Of a stretch of DNA of 57,166 nucleotides, positions 25,335-33,534 are shown piece by piece. The notes under the pieces were generated by a model that ran no database searches, was not told the origin of the DNA, and saw nothing but the letters and a program-made list of their open reading frames with translations. The first letter of the stretch is position 1, and each line of letters begins with the position of its first letter. Source of the stretch: an uncultured Pelagibacteraceae bacterium (GTDB taxonomy: Bacteria; Pseudomonadota; Alphaproteobacteria; Pelagibacterales; Pelagibacteraceae); assembly GCA_902629575.1 (NCBI GenBank), contig CACORJ010000008.1, positions 1 through 57,166 on the forward strand, read 5' to 3'. The translations under genes were made by a program, and so were the position numbers.

Positions 25335-25584
25335 TTTTTAAATATTTATCTTTAATTTTTTTTCTTAACTTAAAATTTTTTTTTAATTTATACTCTTCCT
25401 TTAAAGCAATATTTTTTTTTTCATATTTCTTACAATATATTAATTTCCAATAACGACCTTTTGTAAATTTAGCACCTTTTTTGGTATTATGGAGCAATAA
25501 TCTTCTTTTAATATCATTTGTATAACCAACATAAGAAATAAAACGATTATTGTTTTTTGAAATAATAAGATAAACAAAGTACAT
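25306..25584 (-). CDS. GIY-YIG domain protein (UvrC N-terminal/YhbQ-like endonuclease family)
   Basis: The 92-aa protein is a stand-alone GIY-YIG domain. It has FVYLIISKNNNRFISYVGYT (the GIY and YIG halves become VYL and YVG), TNDIKRRLLLHNTKKGAKFT with the catalytic arginine region, and a downstream basic segment with ALKEEYKLKK where the metal-binding glutamate should be. Similar small proteins are common, and most have no proven substrate. Its ATG lies 3 bp past the CCA end of tRNA-Glu and its end overlaps the 701-aa glycosyltransferase by 29 bp, so it is likely read from the tRNA promoter. Confidence 0.84.
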   Translation of the reverse strand: MYFVYLIISKNNNRFISYVGYTNDIKRRLLLHNTKKGAKFTKGRYWKLIYCKKYEKKNIALKEEYKLKKNFKLRKKIKDKYLKNENFSSITV

Positions 25585-25587
25585 AAA

Positions 25588-25662
25588 TGGCGGTCCCTAG
25601 GGGAATCGAACCCCTCTTTCGAGGATGAAAACCACGTGTCCTAACCGATAGACGAAGGGACC
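25588..25662 (-). tRNA. trnE: tRNA-Glu (anticodon UUC)
   Basis: A 75-nt cloverleaf with acceptor GGTCCCT/AGGGACC, discriminator G and encoded CCA. The T-loop is GGTTCGATTCC and the anticodon loop is TTTTCAT with anticodon TTC. The anticodon stem CGTGG/CCTCG has one T-T mismatch at its third pair. It lies between recJ and the GIY-YIG gene and marks one edge of the glycan island. Confidence 0.97.
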
Positions 25663-25698
25663 AAATTTGAAGTTTTTTATTGCATAACCTTATAATAA

Positions 25699-27396
25699 TC
25701 AAGTGTTAATAGTTGTTTCTATAATATCTATTAATTCTAATTGAATAGAACTTTTATTATTCCATTTATTTTCTTTTACCCTAACAAGAATATTTACTGG
25801 TTTTTTAAAACTCATTATTTTCAAAGAAATTTTTGAATTAATTGAATTGAAAGATATAGCTTTCACTGTTTTATTTGTTGATTTTATATAACAGGAAATA
25901 AAATTATTTTTAATTAACACAGGATTATGAATTTTTATATTTTCAATTAAGAAAATAGGATTTGAATTTAAATTCCCAAATGGTCCCAATAGATTTATAT
26001 TTTCTAACAAATTTTTATTAATCGATGATAAAGATATTTTGGAAATAAAAAAATTTCTATATATTGATTTATTTTTGAGATAAAAATTATTTAAAAATTT
26101 TTTAAATATTTCAGTTTTTGATTTATATAAAGAAACTCCTGCTGCTAAATTATGTCCCCCACCATTATTTATAATTTTTTTTTCAACTGCAAGATTGATA
26201 TATTTTCCAATATCAAATTCAGGAGTAGATCTAGCAGAGCCTTTTAAAACATTTTTTGATTTTGTAAAAACAATACAAGGTTTATTAAATTGATCCTTAA
26301 TTTTTGATGCAATAATACCAATTATTCCTTCTGAAATATTTGGATCATAAATGAAAAGGACTCCATTTTGATTTTCAATTTGTTTGAAATCTAATTCATT
26401 TAATGATCTTTTTTCGATTAATTTTCTTTTGTTATTAAGAATAATTATTTTTTTAAGTATTTTTATTATTTGTTTATGAGAGTTTGTCGTTAATAGATCT
26501 ACTATTTGATTTGCATTTTCCAATCTTCCTGCAGAATTAAAAATTGGAGCAATTAAAAAACTTAGATCTTCTATCTCAATATTTCTTTTAAATTTAAAAG
26601 TCTTAAACAAATATTTCAATATAAAATTATTATTTAAATCAAAATTTTTTAAAGTTTTTTTTGCTAAATACAAATTTAACCCTCTTAATGGCATTACATC
26701 TGCAACAGTAGCAAGAAGGACATAAATAAGATTTTCTTCTAAGGAAATTTTAGAATTATTCGTTTTTAAGAAAAGATCTATAAAAAGATAAGTTAGATAA
26801 GACGTACATAAATAATTAAATTCATTATTTAAATCTTTTTTTGGATTTAAAAAAACATTTGCTAAAGGATATGGAGAATTAACATTATGATGATCAATAA
26901 TTAATGTTTTTATCTTTAAATTTTTAGCATAATCAATAGCATCATGAGAATTTGAACCAACATCAAGAAAAATAATTAATTGTGGTTTTTTTTGCGAAAT
27001 TAATTTCATAATTAGTTTTTTGGACATTCCATAACCATCCTTGAAACGGTCTGGAATAAAATAGTCAACTTTTGCATGATTTGCTTTAAGAAAATTTACC
27101 ATTAATGATGTTGATACACATCCATCTACATCATAATCACCTATAACCATAATTTTATTATTTCTTTGAAGACTTTCCTTAATCAGTTCACATGCTAATA
27201 AAAAATCTTTATCTTTAATGAACGGATTATTAAATTTGGTATTATTTTTAATAAGAAAAATCTCATCTTTGGTAAAATTTCTTGAGATAATCAATTTTGA
27301 TTGAATATCATTCAAATTAAGATCAATTTTTGCCTTATCAATTAATCTTTTTTCAACTTGTATTTCTTCCCAGTATTTACCGGAAACTGAATTCAT
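25699..27396 (-). CDS. recJ: Single-stranded-DNA-specific exonuclease RecJ
   Basis: 5'-3' exonuclease on single-stranded DNA for recombination and mismatch repair. The 565-aa protein has all DHH-superfamily motifs: VIGDYDVDGCVSTSLM, FLDVGSNSHDA, LIIDHHNV, a SAGRLENA segment in the middle domain, and the DHHA1 signature NNGGGHNLAAG. A C-terminal OB-like domain follows. The length is near the 570-580 norm. It overlaps glpX by one base and lies 36 bp upstream of tRNA-Glu. Confidence 0.95.
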   Translation of the reverse strand: MNSVSGKYWEEIQVEKRLIDKAKIDLNLNDIQSKLIISRNFTKDEIFLIKNNTKFNNPFIKDKDFLLACELIKESLQRNNKIMVIGDYDVDGCVSTSLMVNFLKANHAKVDYFIPDRFKDGYGMSKKLIMKLISQKKPQLIIFLDVGSNSHDAIDYAKNLKIKTLIIDHHNVNSPYPLANVFLNPKKDLNNEFNYLCTSYLTYLFIDLFLKTNNSKISLEENLIYVLLATVADVMPLRGLNLYLAKKTLKNFDLNNNFILKYLFKTFKFKRNIEIEDLSFLIAPIFNSAGRLENANQIVDLLTTNSHKQIIKILKKIIILNNKRKLIEKRSLNELDFKQIENQNGVLFIYDPNISEGIIGIIASKIKDQFNKPCIVFTKSKNVLKGSARSTPEFDIGKYINLAVEKKIINNGGGHNLAAGVSLYKSKTEIFKKFLNNFYLKNKSIYRNFFISKISLSSINKNLLENINLLGPFGNLNSNPIFLIENIKIHNPVLIKNNFISCYIKSTNKTVKAISFNSINSKISLKIMSFKKPVNILVRVKENKWNNKSSIQLELIDIIETTINT

Positions 27397-28337
27397 TAAA
27401 TTGTTTTTTTTAATTTTAATATTTTCTTAAAACCTAATGATTTATGAGTAACTAAAGTTTCAGATGTAAATTCTTTTTTTTCAAGTTTAATTCCTGAGAC
27501 TAAATCACCAGAGGTTATTCCAGTTGCACAAAAAATCGTATCACCTGGAACTATTTCTTTTAATTCATATTTTTTTTTCATATCTTTAATCCCCATATTT
27601 TTTGCCCGTGTTTGATCACTGTTTGTTTTAAATAAAAATCTTCCTTGAAAATAACAATTATAAGCATCTAAAGCTGCTGCAGCTAATACACCTTCCGGAC
27701 CACCACCAATGCCTAAAAAAATATCAACATTATATTTTGGATTAGTTACTAGTAAGGCACCCGATACGTCACCATCAGTAATTAACTTGATATTAACTTT
27801 TAGTTTTGTAAGCTCATTTATTATTTTTCTATGTCTTGGTCTATCTAAAATACACGCAGTTAAATTATTTGGTTTTTTATTAAGATATTCACTTAAATTA
27901 AAAATATTTTTCTCTATTGAGTAATCTAGATCAACAACATTTTTTTCCTTAACATTAGTTGATATTTTTTCCATGTAAGTTTCAGGTGCATTAAAAAGTT
28001 TATTTTTTTCAGATATAGCTATTACAGATAATGCACCTGGTAGATTATTTGCCGCAAAATTAGTTCCCTCTAATGGATCAACAGCAATATCTAATTCTGG
28101 ACCATTACCATTTCCAAGTTTCTCACCAATATATAACATTGGTGCTTTATCTAGTTCTCCTTCACCAATGACAATTTTTCCTTTTATACTCATTTTATTT
28201 AATTCATTTCTCATTGAATCAACAGCAGCCTTGTCTGCTGCAATTTTATCATTTTTTCCAATAAAATAAGAGGATGCTAAAGCTGCCTTTGCGGTGACAT
28301 TTACAAACTCATTAACCCATTTTTTATCAATTGCCAT
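27396..28337 (-). CDS. glpX: Class II fructose-1,6-bisphosphatase
   Basis: Hydrolyses fructose 1,6-bisphosphate in gluconeogenesis. The 313-aa protein has KIVIGEGELDKAPMLYIGE near the start, AVDPLEGTNFAANNLPGALS with the metal-binding acidic residues, RPRHRKIINEL, DGDVSGALL, GIGGGPEGVLAAAAL, and CATGITSGDLVSGI. These match GlpX and not the class I enzyme. It is coupled at both ends: one base overlaps recJ and one overlaps the SbmA-like gene. Confidence 0.96.
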   Translation of the reverse strand: MAIDKKWVNEFVNVTAKAALASSYFIGKNDKIAADKAAVDSMRNELNKMSIKGKIVIGEGELDKAPMLYIGEKLGNGNGPELDIAVDPLEGTNFAANNLPGALSVIAISEKNKLFNAPETYMEKISTNVKEKNVVDLDYSIEKNIFNLSEYLNKKPNNLTACILDRPRHRKIINELTKLKVNIKLITDGDVSGALLVTNPKYNVDIFLGIGGGPEGVLAAAALDAYNCYFQGRFLFKTNSDQTRAKNMGIKDMKKKYELKEIVPGDTIFCATGITSGDLVSGIKLEKKEFTSETLVTHKSLGFKKILKLKKTI

Positions 28338-29329
28338 TAAATCTTTTTATCTACTAAATCATTTTGTTCAATTTTAGACTCAAATTCTCTTAATCGTTTA
28401 TAAACACTAGCTAATTCTATTATAGTCGGCCAAGCTTTTAAAATATATTGCATAGATCCTTCAACTCTCCCAAAAGCTCTAATTATTTGCTGCATGACGC
28501 CAAGTGTGACTGCACCAGCTACTATTGCAGGAGCTAAAAAAACATAAGCAGATAAAACATTAGCCTGTAAATAGGCAATTCTTCCAATATTAAAGTACAA
28601 GTATCTTATATAACTCAAGAAATGAATTTTTCTTACACCATCAAATAATTCCTCTATTGTTTTTGGTCTAATAGTTCCATCATCCTCTGCAATTACTAAT
28701 ATTTTTCTATATGCCGCTTCTTTTTTTTGAAGATCATACTCAACTCCTACTAATCTTAAAATCAATCCTAGTAAAATTAAAAAAATTGTACCACCAATTG
28801 ACCAGATTAATGCACCTACTATTAATCCATAATCCCAGTCACCAAAAAAAAATATAGGTATACCTATACTTAATCCAAATAGAATAGGCATGAATTCTAT
28901 TAAAATCATTAAAGCTTCAATCAAACTTGTACCTAATGATTCCATTATTCTGGAAAATTTTATTGTGTCTTCTTGGACTCTCTGTGCAGCACCCTCTATT
29001 CTCCGAGCTTTATCATAAACACTATGATACCATTCAACCATAGCAGTTCTCCACCTAAACAAATAATGAGAAGTGAAATAACTAACAATAACGGCCACAC
29101 CTACATACATTGCAGCTAATGTAATAAAAGAAAGCAAGCTTGCCCAATATTCATCTATAGTGATTGAATTAGGAGCACCTAAAGCTTTTTGAATCATGTC
29201 ATAGAATTCACCAAACCATTCATTAATTTTTACGTCAATCTTAACTTGTATCCAAAGGGATAATAAAATAATAAACGATCCAATCCATGACCAATAAAAC
29301 CAGTTTCTTTGAGTAAAAAATCTAAACAT
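28337..29329 (-). CDS. SbmA/BacA-family peptide-antibiotic/B12 transporter homologue
   Basis: Inner-membrane protein of the SbmA/BacA family, proton-driven importers of peptides and other large polar molecules. The 330-aa sequence has the conserved core SHYLFRWRTAMVEWYHSVYD, RRIEGAAQRVQEDTIKFSRI, YDLQKKEAAYRKILVIAEDD, YLYFNIGRIAYLQANV and WPTIIELASVYKRLREFE, with about six membrane helices. It is shorter than the about 406-aa E. coli SbmA because the first membrane segments (about 75 residues) are missing. No ATPase domain is present. It sits between NDUFS4 and glpX, which does not reveal the substrate. Confidence 0.88.
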   Translation of the reverse strand: MFRFFTQRNWFYWSWIGSFIILLSLWIQVKIDVKINEWFGEFYDMIQKALGAPNSITIDEYWASLLSFITLAAMYVGVAVIVSYFTSHYLFRWRTAMVEWYHSVYDKARRIEGAAQRVQEDTIKFSRIMESLGTSLIEALMILIEFMPILFGLSIGIPIFFFGDWDYGLIVGALIWSIGGTIFLILLGLILRLVGVEYDLQKKEAAYRKILVIAEDDGTIRPKTIEELFDGVRKIHFLSYIRYLYFNIGRIAYLQANVLSAYVFLAPAIVAGAVTLGVMQQIIRAFGRVEGSMQYILKAWPTIIELASVYKRLREFESKIEQNDLVDKKI

Positions 29330-29332
29330 GAA

Positions 29333-29614
29333 CTATTTTAAAAAGTTATCTGCATACGATTTCTTAATAACTTTTCTTTTTTTTGGCTCAATAATTTCGT
29401 AATCGATTTTCTTTTTTTTTGCATAATGAATTGCTAATTCTTTAGATGAAAATTCTAATCTTAATTCAGAGAGTGTATCAGATGAACTCTCCCACCCCAT
29501 CAAAGGGTTATTAGTTGGATTTTTTGTCTCGTATTCCAAAATCCATTTATCAGTCTTGCCATATCCAGATTGCATTGGACTTTTATTTGGAATAAAAATT
29601 TTTGCTTTTTTCAT
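29333..29614 (-). CDS. NADH dehydrogenase (complex I) accessory subunit, NDUFS4 family
   Basis: Alphaproteobacterial homologue of the 18-kDa complex I subunit. The 93-aa protein has the family pattern: AKIFIPNKSPMQSGYGKTDK, WILEYETK, NPLMGWESSSDTLSELRLEF and ELAIHYAKKKKIDYEI. It is a peripheral matrix-side/cytoplasmic subunit in known complexes. The main nuo cluster is not in this window. It lies 11 bp after tRNA-Pro and 3 bp before the SbmA-like gene, on one strand. Confidence 0.9.
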   Translation of the reverse strand: MKKAKIFIPNKSPMQSGYGKTDKWILEYETKNPTNNPLMGWESSSDTLSELRLEFSSKELAIHYAKKKKIDYEIIEPKKRKVIKKSYADNFLK

Positions 29615-29625
29615 ATTATAATAAA

Positions 29626-29702
<77 letters not shown>

Positions 29703-29780
29703 GAGGTTGTACTATTACAGTACTTATTAAATATTTCAAACTATAAAGATTAGCAAAATAAGAGTATTTCTAAAAGAATA

Positions 29781-29789
29781 TGATATAAA
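29781..29789 (+). promoter_or_regulatory. Extended -10 promoter, probably leaderless, for the zinc-ribbon gene
   Basis: TGaTATAAA with five bases (aaagt plus one shared position) before the ATG at 29795. The geometry matches the argC promoter. No convincing -35 is visible. Confidence 0.5.
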
Positions 29790-29794
29790 AAAGT

Positions 29795-30280
29795 ATGATA
29801 ATACAATGTGTTAATTGTAATAAAAAATTTGAAGTTGATTCTTCATTAATTCCTGAATCGGGACGATCAATCCAGTGTGGATCTTGTAGTCATACTTGGT
29901 ACTATAAACCAAATTTAGAAATAAAAACAGATAATGTATTAATAAATGAAGCAAGTGAACAAACTCCAGAAGTTAAGAATTATAAAAAAGATGAGTTTTT
30001 AGAAAATAAAGAAAAGAATGATAATTTAGAAAATAAAATTATTTCTAAAACAAATAAATCAAATATAAAAAAAATATCAAAAAAAACTTCTGATTTTAAA
30101 ATTACTCATATCTTTTCATATTTAATTGTATTAATCATATCACTTATTTCTTTGATTATAGTATTAGATACTTTTAAAAGTCCATTAAGTGGTTTGTTTC
30201 CTAATATAGAATTATTATTGTTTAATTTATTTGAGTCTTTAAAAGATATAAAATTATTTATTAAGGATTTAATGGTGTAA
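29795..30280 (+). CDS. Zinc-ribbon membrane protein (MJ0042/DUF3426-type)
   Basis: The 161-aa protein starts with a zinc ribbon: CVNCNKKFEVDSSLIPESGR, then CGSCSHTWYYKP, giving a C-x2-C ... C-x2-C pattern (Cys5, Cys8, Cys28, Cys31). A lysine/glutamate-rich linker of about 70 residues follows, then a single membrane span near 110-130 (FSYLIVLIISLISLIIVLD). The arrangement is typical of alphaproteobacterial zinc-ribbon proteins next to ftsE/ftsX-like or signalling genes, but no specific role is proven. Two bases separate it from nhaA. Confidence 0.8.
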   Translation: MIIQCVNCNKKFEVDSSLIPESGRSIQCGSCSHTWYYKPNLEIKTDNVLINEASEQTPEVKNYKKDEFLENKEKNDNLENKIISKTNKSNIKKISKKTSDFKITHIFSYLIVLIISLISLIIVLDTFKSPLSGLFPNIELLLFNLFESLKDIKLFIKDLMV

Positions 30281-30282
30281 AG

Positions 30283-31464
30283 ATGATACAATATATATCA
30301 CAACCTTTTAGATGGTTTTTTAAATTAGAGGCTGCGAGTGGATTAGTACTTCTCTTTGCTGCTATTATCGCATTAGTTATAAGCAATTCAAATTTTTCTG
30401 AACTATATTTTTCAACATTAAATGAATATTTATTTATTGGTATAAACAATTTTGGTTTAAAGTTATCTGTTATACATTGGATAAATGATGCCTTAATGGC
30501 AATATTCTTTTTTTTTGTTACATTAGAAATTAAAAGGGAGTTTCTACAAGGAGAACTTTCAAATATTAAACAAGCACTATTACCTATAATTGCTGCTGTG
30601 GGAGGCATGTTAATTCCTGCACTATTTTATGTTTTTGTAAATTTAGGTGATAGTGAAACTTTAAATGGATGGGCAATACCATCTGCGACTGATATTGCTT
30701 TTTCTTTAGGTGTATTATCATTATTAGGAAAAAGAGTTCCATTATCTCTAAAAGTATTTTTAACTGCATTGGCAATAATTGATGATTTAGGAGCAATAGT
30801 GATAATTGCTTTATTTTACTCTGGAGATTTGAGTATTAAGTATTTAACTTTAATGTTATTAGCTTTTATTATTTTATTATTAATTAATAAATTTAATATA
30901 AAGAAATTCTTACCTTATTTGGTTGTTGGAGTTTTCCTCTGGGATTTTACACATAACTCGGGAATTCATGCTACTATCGCTGGAGTTTTGTTGGCTATGA
31001 CAATTCCTCACCGTAAAAAAGAAAAAGATTTTTCTTTATTAATCAAAATCGAACATGCAATTAGTCCTTATGTTGCTTTTGGAATAATGCCTCTGTTTGC
31101 ATTTGCGAATGCTGGTGTATCTTTAGAAGGTTTATCTTTTTCCTCTTTATTAGATAAGGTCCCTCTCGGAATTGTGTTAGGGCTATTCCTAGGAAAACAG
31201 CTGGGGGTTTTTATATTCTCTTATGTATCTATAAAATTAAAAATAGCTCAAATGCCAAATGACACAAGTTGGTACAATTTTTATGGTGTTGGTGTCCTCA
31301 CTGGTATTGGTTTTACAATGAGTTTGTTTGTTGGAAATTTAGCATTTGCTGAAAATATGCAATATATGGATGGTGTAAAAATAGGAGTATTAACTGGGTC
31401 CTTATTATCCACTTTATTTGGTTATTTTTTGATATTACTTACCCCAAATAAACCTAACAAATGA
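30283..31464 (+). CDS. nhaA: Na+/H+ antiporter NhaA
   Basis: Electrogenic sodium/proton exchanger for pH and salt balance, fitting a marine cell. The 393-aa protein has about twelve membrane helices. It shows LEAASGLVLLFAAIIALVIS, WINDALMAIFFFFVTLEIKRE, the functional ATDIAFSLGVLSLLG and LAIIDDLGAIVIIALFY (the two aspartates of the ion site), HNSGIHATIAGVLLA, and GIGFTMSLFVGNLAF. This length and pattern are classical NhaA. It overlaps the next gene by 4 bp. Confidence 0.97.
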   Translation: MIQYISQPFRWFFKLEAASGLVLLFAAIIALVISNSNFSELYFSTLNEYLFIGINNFGLKLSVIHWINDALMAIFFFFVTLEIKREFLQGELSNIKQALLPIIAAVGGMLIPALFYVFVNLGDSETLNGWAIPSATDIAFSLGVLSLLGKRVPLSLKVFLTALAIIDDLGAIVIIALFYSGDLSIKYLTLMLLAFIILLLINKFNIKKFLPYLVVGVFLWDFTHNSGIHATIAGVLLAMTIPHRKKEKDFSLLIKIEHAISPYVAFGIMPLFAFANAGVSLEGLSFSSLLDKVPLGIVLGLFLGKQLGVFIFSYVSIKLKIAQMPNDTSWYNFYGVGVLTGIGFTMSLFVGNLAFAENMQYMDGVKIGVLTGSLLSTLFGYFLILLTPNKPNK

Positions 31465-32003
31465 GAAAAATAATATTTCTATTATCCATAATTATGTTTT
31501 TTTTTAAAACCTCAGTAACTGCAAACTATGAAAAAAAAATTTATGATTTCAGTATAGAAAGTTTAACTGGTGAGACAATAAATTTTAAAGATTACAAAAA
31601 TAAAGTAATATTAATTGTAAATACTGCAAGCTACTGCGGATTTACTAAACAATATGATGAATTACAGGAATTGTGGGATTTATATAAAGAAAGAGGTTTA
31701 ATTGTTCTTGGAGTACCATCTAATTCATTTAATCAAGAAAAAAGTAACAATACAGATATAAAAGAATTTTGTGAAGTAAATTTTAATATTAACTTTCCAC
31801 TCACAACCATAACAGAAGTTAAAGGTAAAAATGCTCATGAAATTTTCAAATGGGCAAAAGAAAATCACGGCAAATCAGCAGTCCCAAAGTGGAATTTTCA
31901 TAAAATTTTAATTAATAAAGAAGGTAAGATAGAAGATACTTTTGCATCTATCACAAAACCTTTGTCAAAAAAAATAATTGTAACTATTGAAGATATTTTA
32001 TAA
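31461..32003 (+). CDS. Glutathione-peroxidase-family, thioredoxin-type peroxidase
   Basis: Reduces peroxides. The 180-aa precursor has a signal-like hydrophobic N-terminus (about residues 1-20), suggesting a periplasmic enzyme. The GPx tetrad is intact: Cys59 in NTASYCGFT, Gln92 in NQE, Trp144 and Asn145 in PKWNFHKIL. Cysteine replaces selenocysteine. A second cysteine, Cys104 in KEFCEVNF, corresponds to the resolving cysteine of two-Cys, thioredoxin-dependent GPx enzymes. It is the last gene of the nhaA unit and overlaps the convergent MBL gene by 6 bp. Confidence 0.92.
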   Translation: MRKIIFLLSIIMFFFKTSVTANYEKKIYDFSIESLTGETINFKDYKNKVILIVNTASYCGFTKQYDELQELWDLYKERGLIVLGVPSNSFNQEKSNNTDIKEFCEVNFNINFPLTTITEVKGKNAHEIFKWAKENHGKSAVPKWNFHKILINKEGKIEDTFASITKPLSKKIIVTIEDIL

Positions 32004-32768
32004 TTTTAAAGATAATCCATCATGTGCTGGAATAATATTTTTAGGTAAGATTTTCTGAAGCACTTTATAATCTAATACTGGAGATAAATTTGTAAGTATA
32101 GCTTTTTTTGGTTTAAATTTTTTAATTAAAGCTAATGATGTTTCTAAATTGAAGTGAGATGGATGAAAGTTATACCACAAGCAATCTATTATTAAGTATT
32201 TTAGATTTTTAAAATATTTAAAATCTTTTTCATAAATTTTACTTACATCACTTATATAAGCTAGTTTTTTGCAAATTATAAAGCAATTTGATTTAACTTT
32301 TCCATGATCAACCATAATTGATTGAATACTAATTTTCTTATTATTGTCTTTTGTAATTATGAATTTTGGCAACTTATGAAGTTTGAGAGTCGCGGGGTAT
32401 TCTTTTGAATAACTTTTAAATATATATGAAAATGTATTCTTAAGATATTTTGAAGTATCTTTATCAGCATAGACATTAACTTGTTTTCTACTATTGATAT
32501 AAAAAGATCTCAAATCATTTATACCGTGTGTTTGATCACCATGCATATGTGAATATAAAACTTTATCAATTTTTTTAATATTATGTTTTAAAAGCTGTTG
32601 TCTTAAATCAGGAGATGTATCAATAAGAATATTTTCATTAGTGGTTTTAATTAATGCAGAGCATCTTGTTCTGTAATTTTTTTGATTATTAGGATCACAA
32701 TTTCCGAAAAAACCGTCGGGACGTGGTACACCCATTGAACTACCACAACCTAAAATAATAAATTTCAT
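31998..32768 (-). CDS. Metallo-beta-lactamase-fold hydrolase (PhnP-like)
   Basis: The 256-aa protein has a full MBL metal site: SHMHGDQTHG (His74, His76, Asp78, His81) and later VDHGK and the C-terminal HDGL histidine. The N-terminus FIILGCGSSMGVPRPD and the CDPNNQKNYRTRCSAL segment resemble PhnP/cyclic phosphodiesterase-like hydrolases, which are often found next to tatD in alphaproteobacteria. It is cytoplasmic, with no signal peptide. The substrate is uncertain, but phosphodiester hydrolysis is the best guess. It lies 4 bp after tatD. Confidence 0.85.
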   Translation of the reverse strand: MKFIILGCGSSMGVPRPDGFFGNCDPNNQKNYRTRCSALIKTTNENILIDTSPDLRQQLLKHNIKKIDKVLYSHMHGDQTHGINDLRSFYINSRKQVNVYADKDTSKYLKNTFSYIFKSYSKEYPATLKLHKLPKFIITKDNNKKISIQSIMVDHGKVKSNCFIICKKLAYISDVSKIYEKDFKYFKNLKYLIIDCLWYNFHPSHFNLETSLALIKKFKPKKAILTNLSPVLDYKVLQKILPKNIIPAHDGLSLKL

Positions 32769-32772
32769 AATT

Positions 32773-33534
32773 TTAATTAAAGAAAAGTTTATTAAAATTA
32801 TTAGTTGTTTTATTAATCAATTCTTGTTTAGAAATATTTTTTATCTCAGCTAGTTTTGCTGCAGTGAAATCTATAAAAGATGGTTCATTTTTCTTTCCTC
32901 TTTTTGGCACTGGTGCTAAAAAAGGGCTATCAGTTTCAATTAACATATTATCTATTGAAATCGATTTAAAAGTTTTTTGAAGGTCTGACGAATTTTTAAA
33001 AGTTATGATTCCACTTGCAGAAAAGTATGAATTTAAAGTCATCATTTTTTCACAAAATTCCTTAGATCCTGTAAAGCAGTGCATTAAAATTTTAATATTC
33101 GTACTTTTATACTCATTTAAGATATCAAAAGTTTCTTTTTCAGCATCTCTTGAATGAACAATTAATGGTATGTTCGTTTTTACGGAAGCCTCTATATGCT
33201 CTCTAAAGCTAGCTATCTGCTTTTCTTTTTCGCTATTATTATAATAAAAATCTAACCCTGTTTCACCAATCCCAATAATTTTTGAATTTTCTTTTAAATA
33301 TTCAATAATCTGTTTTGAAGTAATTATATTTGTAGAACTTTCATGAGGATGAATACCAATAGTGCCATAAATCATCTCATCTCGATGGGTTAATTCTTTT
33401 ACCCTGGAAAAACTTTCAAATGAAGTTGAAATGGTTAATAATTTTTCTATACCTACGTTTTTAGATCTTTTTATTACATTAGATAAATCGCTAAATAATG
33501 GCTCATGATCTAAATGACAGTGTGAATCAATCAT
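32773..33534 (-). CDS. tatD: TatD-family metal-dependent deoxyribonuclease
   Basis: Mg/Zn-dependent TIM-barrel nuclease. The 253-aa protein has MIDSHCHLDHEPLFSDL (metal-binding HxH), GIGETGLDFYYN, IPLIVHSRDAEKET, ILMHCFTGSKEF, and LIETDSPFLAPVP, all standard TatD motifs. It has a role in DNA repair or quality control in other bacteria. It overlaps metG by 8 bp and belongs to the metG-tatD-MBL cluster common in alphaproteobacteria. Confidence 0.95.
   Translation of the reverse strand: MIDSHCHLDHEPLFSDLSNVIKRSKNVGIEKLLTISTSFESFSRVKELTHRDEMIYGTIGIHPHESSTNIITSKQIIEYLKENSKIIGIGETGLDFYYNNSEKEKQIASFREHIEASVKTNIPLIVHSRDAEKETFDILNEYKSTNIKILMHCFTGSKEFCEKMMTLNSYFSASGIITFKNSSDLQKTFKSISIDNMLIETDSPFLAPVPKRGKKNEPSFIDFTAAKLAEIKNISKQELINKTTNNFNKLFFN

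Noticed and set aside
25631..25645. tRNA-Glu might be a pseudogene because of the T-T pair in its anticodon stem
   Set aside because: Acceptor, T-arm, discriminator and CCA are all intact and a single mismatch in an anticodon stem is tolerated; it is more likely functional.
25588..25662. tRNA-Glu as the att site of the integrase
   Set aside because: I looked for a repeat of the tRNA 3' end (ggtccctagggg) around 17394-18388 and found none, so integration into this tRNA is not supported by the sequence.
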